Part shown: positions 62,001 through 64,000 of the stretch, piece by piece | Layout: each line of letters begins with the position of its first letter | How positions within the stretch are numbered: the first letter of the stretch is position 1 | Origin: Asterias amurensis | Lineage: Eukaryota > Echinodermata > Asteroidea > Forcipulatida > Asteriidae | Assembly: GCF_032118995.1 (NCBI RefSeq) | Contig: NC_092660.1 | Location: forward strand, 1,379,501-1,443,500 | Length of the DNA: 64,000 nucleotides | Reading direction: 5' to 3' | Notes under the pieces: model-generated | What the model was told of the DNA's origin: nothing | The model's database searches: none | What the model saw: only the letters and a program-made list of their open reading frames with translations | Position numbers and translations under genes: made by a program

Positions 62001-63342
62001 CATGAAGTCATAGTCTACAAACGGCAAGAGATCATCAATGAAAGCCTCCATCGTTGTCACTGTGTTATCTTCGACTGTCTCGTTGCTGATGGAGTTCACA
62101 AGGATGTAGGTGTAGTTGACAATCAGCCCATTCTGTTGGCCGCAAATTGGTGGCTGCCAAGTAAACTTGAGATGATTTGGTCCGTCGTCGACGAGGGTGA
62201 TTGCCTTAGGTGGGGCTGAAGGAACTGTTACAACAAAATGTTGAAACACATGTTTAAAAAGCATATGAATTGTCTGAATGACTTAGAACTTTTGCAGTTT
62301 TGTTACACTATATCTTTTACCTGTGTAGTCCCTGTTAGTTGTTTGCTTGATAGTGTCGCTTTTGCACATCTAGCTTTCAATTTTGTTTTTGTTCTTACCT
62401 TTGTACTTAAATTTTCAGTTATTTTGTTTTGTAAAGCGCACACTTTAGGTGCAATAAAAATAATTAGTTTTATTATTACTATTTTTATTAGTAGATCTCG
62501 CCATACATTTATATTAAATCCAAATGTAAGCTTGTTTAATTTTTTATTAGTGACCATTACAAATATTAATCTCACAACATCATGCAACAATTTAGCCATC
62601 GTCTATGTTCCTTGTGTAAAGTAGCAACTATGAATATCAACTCTAAATATGCCAAAAAGGGACTAGACAATTATTGTCTTTCAATTCTTGGTTTGGTTCA
62701 TTAAAATATATCCCAGAGACCACTGAGCTCTGCCGCCTTCAATATCTGGATGACAAAATGATCATCGTGTGACATGCGTGTATGGCAAAATGATCATCAC
62801 AAGACGCGCGTGTTTGGCAAAATGGCATCGCACTCAAACCATTTCTATGTCTTTTCATTGGTCAATGTTCATGACGTCAACTGTATGGCAAAATTTAAAA
62901 AATGGCATACGCACGTATCGCACACACCATGACTTAAATTAATTGAAAACAAGATGGCCACATCACTGTATGGGCCTACTGAACTCTTACTCAAAATTAC
63001 GAGGGACAAAACACCTCCAAAAACCCGACTTACTGCCTTGGGCGGTCTGCAGCACTTCTGTATTTCTTTTTCCAAGTCCCGCAGCAGTTTCCCCTCGTAC
63101 AGTAATACTATAGTTTGAATATGGCCAGAGGTTCCTCAGGGTTGCGTTTTGGGCCCTCACTGTGATTGATGTTGAGTTAAAGACCCTGCGTAGACTGCAT
63201 GCCTCCAGGCTTTCCCCTGTATACTGCACCTGGTAAGTGTTGATCTTACAGCTATCAAGATCAGATGATTTCCAAGTCACTTGGATGGTAGAGGAAGGGT
63301 TGTCTCCGGGTCTCAACACAAGGTCTCTTACTTTTTCAGGGG
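38276..63342 (-). CDS. Receptor-type tyrosine phosphatase, R2B-like; 3' 27 exons, 5' end outside window
   Basis: Exons (minus): 63342-63034, 62224-61934, 61458-61223, 60625-60556, 60039-59933, 59376-59172, 58560-58467, 58059-57810, 57055-57016, 56183-56078, 55508-55456, 54714-54464, 53731-53644, 53510-53434, 49222-49186, 48390-48293, 47766-47644, 46678-46521, 46004-45869, 45240-45091, 44008-43909, 42732-42653, 42211-42074, 41532-41398, 40631-40474, 39143-39008, 38350-38276 (TAG). All phases agree: 1232 residues. Order: four FN3 domains, a membrane-proximal domain, one TM helix, juxtamembrane segment, catalytic D1, atypical D2. It dephosphorylates phosphotyrosine proteins at the plasma membrane. 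The membrane-proximal [10 protein letters not shown] motif and the D2 loop HCLDG...RSG resemble the mu/kappa/T/U (R2B) group; the class is certain, the subgroup inferred. No MAM or Ig domain is in view; they would lie upstream. Confidence 0.95.
39400..39935. repeat. AT-rich minisatellite, about 28-bp unit
   Basis: About 18 diverged units of ATAAATATAAAATAGAGAAT plus ATAGATGC lie in the phosphatase intron between exons 40631-40474 and 39143-39008. They create long artefact ORFs rich in Tyr/Phe/Ile/Ser on the minus strand. Confidence 0.9.
40207..40338. repeat. 27-bp tandem repeat
   Basis: Five units of GCGCAGAAATTTGACGCTAC plus A(C/T)A(C/T)GGA, the last diverged, in the same intron as the AT-rich minisatellite and about 135 bp downstream of the exon at 40474. 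Both strands are open across the array because 27 is divisible by three. Confidence 0.92.
40705..40870. repeat. Rearranged SINE-like family A fragments
   Basis: AGCGCATTTTATAATAACCG and TATCAATGCGCTTCAC are followed by inverted family A segments (TCCCCAGGGAGCTGAGAAAG, TGTTGGCCCAGTGACC). Confidence 0.55.
40880..41045. repeat. Palindromic element, diverged copy
   Basis: It starts TCGATTTTCACCAAACTCTT and ends CTAGCATTTCATGAAATCAG, with TTAGGAC/GTTAGG segments inside, as in the element at 22904-23050. Confidence 0.6.
41655..41711 (-). other. Duplicated acceptor forming a possible 57-nt cassette exon
   Basis: On the minus strand CTGTAG is followed by ACGTTGCAGCCTTACTGGCT, a copy of the start of exon 41532-41398 (TLQPYWL preserved). 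A GTGAGT donor follows at 41654. The enclosed 57 nt are open, begin and end in phase 0 and would add 19 residues. The donor end is contributed by unrelated repeat-like sequence. Use as an exon is speculative. Confidence 0.35.
41780..41950 (+). mobile_element. Non-LTR retrotransposon 3' coding fragment
   Basis: The plus-strand frame reads [20 protein letters not shown] and then RRRLRSSS, resembling the C-terminal part of LINE reverse transcriptase proteins (LAPxYLxDLL ... RxLRSS). It is a short fragment in a phosphatase intron and is followed directly by the right end of a MITE family 1 copy. Confidence 0.55.
42423..42613 (-). repeat. Three intronic copies of an exon end with its splice donor
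   Basis: Segments at about 42423-42470, 42480-42525 and 42565-42613 copy the 3' end of exon 42732-42653 together with its donor (minus strand ACATCAACGCATCATTTATC then GAT-GTAAGT). The copy nearest the exon is almost identical; the farther ones have substitutions and one has lost a base in the donor region. All lie downstream of the true donor. Confidence 0.85.
43410..43798 (-). repeat. MITE family 1, full length
   Basis: TTAAAGGCAGTGGACACTAT at the left and ACCAATAGTGTCCAATGTCT at the right are inverted ends. The interior is in the opposite orientation to the 30.1-kb copy. Confidence 0.85.
44634..44996. repeat. MITE family 2, second copy
   Basis: TTAA-AGCTGGTGGACCCTTTC ... GAAAGTGTCCAATGGCT-TTAA. 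Interior and length match the copy at 7279-7642 closely; the termini have a few substitutions. Confidence 0.85.
45091..53731 (-). CDS. Phosphatase domain 1 (D1) exons, catalytically complete
   Basis: Eight exons. Motifs in order: [18 protein letters not shown] (phosphotyrosine loop, exons 53731-53644 and 53510-53434), [58 protein letters not shown] (WPD loop, exon 46678-46521), [10 protein letters not shown] (P-loop, split by the intron between 46521 and 46004) and the Q-loop region [13 protein letters not shown]. All residues needed for catalysis are present. Exon 49222-49186 encodes only [12 protein letters not shown] and its acceptor is the source of the 52-bp repeat array. Confidence 0.96.
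45275..45605 (+). repeat. SINE-like family A copy
   Basis: GGCTTCTTATATAGCGCTCA, TGGTCACTGGGCC, TCAGCTCCCTGG, ACAGGTACCCACTTACCCAT, AGTGTCATGACCGGGACTCA and a CTCGGCCAG end. It lies just upstream, in transcript order, of exon 45240-45091. A family B scrap (GAGTATACAGTGCTATTAAC) follows at 45634. Confidence 0.75.
46966..47146 (+). repeat. (AATAAC)n microsatellite
   Basis: About 29 uninterrupted copies of AATAAC in the intron between exons 47766-47644 and 46678-46521. It produces meaningless poly-Asn, poly-Leu and Val-Ile ORFs. Confidence 0.97.
48517..48901 (-). repeat. MITE family 1, full length with TTAA ends
   Basis: TTAAAGGCAGTGGACACTAT ... AATAGTGTCCACTGCCTTTA with TTAA at both limits; the best-preserved inverted termini of the family in this window. 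Confidence 0.9.
49216..52589 (-). repeat. 52-bp minisatellite, about 65 copies, each with a 3' splice site
   Basis: The plus-strand unit starts GGTAGCCCTGGAGGTTAACA and continues CAAAATAAGAGTAAAGGTCA and CATTAACTAACT. On the minus strand each unit reads TGTTAACCTCCAG-GGCTACCAG, which is the acceptor and first nine bases of the phosphatase exon 49222-49186. The first unit at 49216 is that exon's real boundary. From 49216 to the last unit start at 52542 there is room for 64 units with two single-base losses, so 65 copies. Variants include AAATGAGAG, AAAGTAAGAG, GGACACATT and TTAATTAACT. Confidence 0.97.
52750..53258. repeat. Long foldback element
   Basis: Arms of about 235-240 bp (52750-52993 and 53022-53258) are reverse complements with modest divergence around a spacer of roughly 30 bp. 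Matching blocks include GTTTTGTTGACATGCC, GAAATCAAGAATAAAGAAAT, AACTCCTAGATGACATTTTC and AAACATCTTTTCAAACCTGT. It lies between the 52-bp array and exon 53510-53434. Confidence 0.92.
54040..54393 (-). repeat. MITE family 1 copy
   Basis: ATAATTGTTAACATAAAAAC, AAACATTGTGAGAAACGGCT and TCTGAAAGCACACAACTTGT lead to the terminus AAAGGTGTCCAGTGCCTTTT. The left end is truncated. Confidence 0.8.
54755..54990 (+). repeat. SINE-like family A fragment plus family B scrap
   Basis: TTAGCGCATTTTACAATAAC, GGTCATTGGGCCAATAACAT and TCAGCTCCCTGGG are family A. GAGTATACAGTGCTAAGCTA and CATCAGTGTATGGGAAAAAC are family B pieces, the first duplicated in tandem. Confidence 0.65.
56078..56183 (-). CDS. Transmembrane exon of the receptor phosphatase
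   Basis: About 24 hydrophobic residues ([20 protein letters not shown], then ALVV) end in an RR(R) stop-transfer patch. It follows a 13-residue exon (57055-57016, [13 protein letters not shown]), which makes the juxtamembrane stalk. Two cytoplasmic exons (55508-55456 and 54714-54464) follow, the second Lys/Pro-rich and ending [11 protein letters not shown], the usual lead-in to D1. Confidence 0.93.
57580..57700 (-). mobile_element. Non-LTR retrotransposon 3' coding fragment
   Basis: The minus-strand frame reads [20 protein letters not shown] and ends [10 protein letters not shown] before a stop, matching the usual C-terminus of LINE reverse transcriptases (IKDWNxLPxxxxxxxS...F...L). It is a fragment in the intron before the stalk exon 57055-57016. 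Confidence 0.6.
57810..63342 (-). CDS. Fibronectin type III and membrane-proximal exons
   Basis: FN3 one is exon 63342-63034 (phase 1-1), with IQVTW and [18 protein letters not shown]3 two is 62224-61934 (phase 1-1; [22 protein letters not shown]). FN3 three is split over 61458-61223 and 60625-60556 ([30 protein letters not shown]). FN3 four is split over 60039-59933 and 59376-59172 ([29 protein letters not shown]). The membrane-proximal domain is 58560-58467 plus 58059-57810, with [27 protein letters not shown] and [14 protein letters not shown]. Several N-glycosylation sequons are present. The chain continues upstream of 63342 but no exon is visible in the last 650 bases. Confidence 0.92.
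59455..59805 (+). repeat. MITE family 1 copy, left end lost
   Basis: CTCACTTGGTGTATCCCAAC, ACAAACCTGTGAAAATTTGG, CACAAGTTGTGTGCTTTTAG, TTACTTCAGAGGGAGCAGTT and ACTACCAATAGTATCCAGTG follow the family order. Confidence 0.8.
61029..61293 (-). repeat. Tandem duplication of an exon end and its donor
   Basis: A unit of about 137 bp is repeated. The copy at about 61166-61293 contains the last 70 bases of exon 61458-61223 and its donor. The copy at 61029-61156 repeats both (minus-strand frame ending [11 protein letters not shown] then GTGTGT). The shared intron part includes TTAACATAAAGAAT and CCAACTCCTAAAACACACC. Confidence 0.9.
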
Positions 63343-63379
63343 CTGCGGAAAAATTACAACTACATTCTTACTTTCATAA

Positions 63380-63640
63380 TAGATATGTAATTTGCCTCGG
63401 GCATAAAGAATATTAATTTTGGTTTTTACCCATACACCGATGAGTGTTAGCACTGTATACTCAGTACTTTTCCGAGTCCTGTGAAAAAAATATCACAGGC
63501 ATATTACTCGGGTGGGATTCCAACCCACAACCTTTGCAATTCTAGAGCAGTGTCATACCAACTACAATGTAGACTACCGAGATTGCCCGGTAGCTAGAGG
63601 CAGTTTGAATCCTTTGTTTTGGCAGCGGGTACCGCAACGA
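63380..63640 (-). repeat. SINE-like family B copy
   Basis: CATAAAGAATATTAATTTTG, CCCATACACCGATGAGTGTT, TACTCGGGTGGGATTCCAAC and CTACCGAGATTGCCCGGTAG. It lies upstream of the first phosphatase exon in view. Confidence 0.8.
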
Positions 63641-63790
63641 TATTAAATAGATGTTAAATTTGCATCGGGATAAAGAATATTAATTGTTGGTTTTTACCAA
63701 TACACCGCTGTGTGTTAGCACTGTATACTCAGTACTTTCCCAAGTCCTATGAAAAAATATCACAAGCATGTTACTTGGGTGGGCTTACTT
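63641..63790 (-). repeat. SINE-like family B, second truncated copy in tandem
   Basis: GATGTTAAATTTGCATCGGG, TTTACCAATACACCGCTGTG and GTTACTTGGGTGGGC repeat the left part of the preceding element, which then stops before the tRNA-like block. Confidence 0.75.
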
Positions 63791-64000
63791 TTGTTCTTTA
63801 TGGGGATGTAACAGTTCTTATATTACAAACCCTTACTATGCTGTTACTACCTCTGTATTGTTCCTTATGTGCAATAGCAATAATGGATATCGATACTCAA
63901 TGTACAAAAATGTGTTCTGACTATTTATCTTTCCAACCTCATTATGGGTATCATGGATTAAAATCCAGAGACAAGTGAGACCCCAAAAGCAACATTGCTA
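63791..64000. other. Right edge, no exon seen
   Basis: AT-rich sequence without a recognisable FN3, Ig or MAM exon. The phosphatase gene must continue beyond the right edge because the exon at 63342 starts in phase 1. Confidence 0.5.

Overview
This is a eukaryotic, intron-rich, AT-rich window. Dispersed short elements (TTAA-flanked MITEs, tRNA-like SINEs, palindromic repeats, LINE 3' scraps) fill most introns and intergenic DNA. The gene set (TRAPPC5, a collectrin-type protein, selenoprotein P, a two-domain receptor tyrosine phosphatase) and the repeat style suggest an invertebrate deuterostome, most likely an echinoderm and perhaps a sea star. The species is inference. I assembled exons by hand from reading frame, GT/AG sites, phase agreement and family similarity.

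Layout. Positions 1-12.6 kb: no gene recognised apart from a very doubtful terminal exon at the left edge; repeats include a tRNA-like foldback at 4.7-5.1 kb. Positions 12.68-13.76 kb (+): the last two coding exons of TRAPPC5; its upstream exons were not found. Position 17.7 kb (-): an orphan candidate first exon. Positions 19.6-27.3 kb (-): a complete eight-exon collectrin-like membrane protein (321 aa). Positions about 28.2-33.9 kb (-): a complete selenoprotein P gene (408 aa) with ten in-frame UGA codons (Sec64 plus nine C-terminal) and a candidate SECIS in the 3' UTR. Positions 38.3-63.3 kb (-): the 3' 27 exons of a receptor tyrosine phosphatase (FN3 repeats, TM, active D1, atypical D2). 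All phases agree and give 1232 residues; its 5' end lies beyond the right edge.

The most unusual feature is that several short tandem duplications sit exactly on splice junctions. A 52-bp unit carrying the 3' splice site of a phosphatase exon is repeated about 65 times over 3.4 kb. Other phosphatase exons have a donor repeated four times, an acceptor copied once and a donor copied once. The collectrin gene has a donor-spanning 31-bp duplication. The four genes have no evident joint pathway: vesicle tethering, amino-acid transporter trafficking/secretion, selenium transport and phosphotyrosine signalling.
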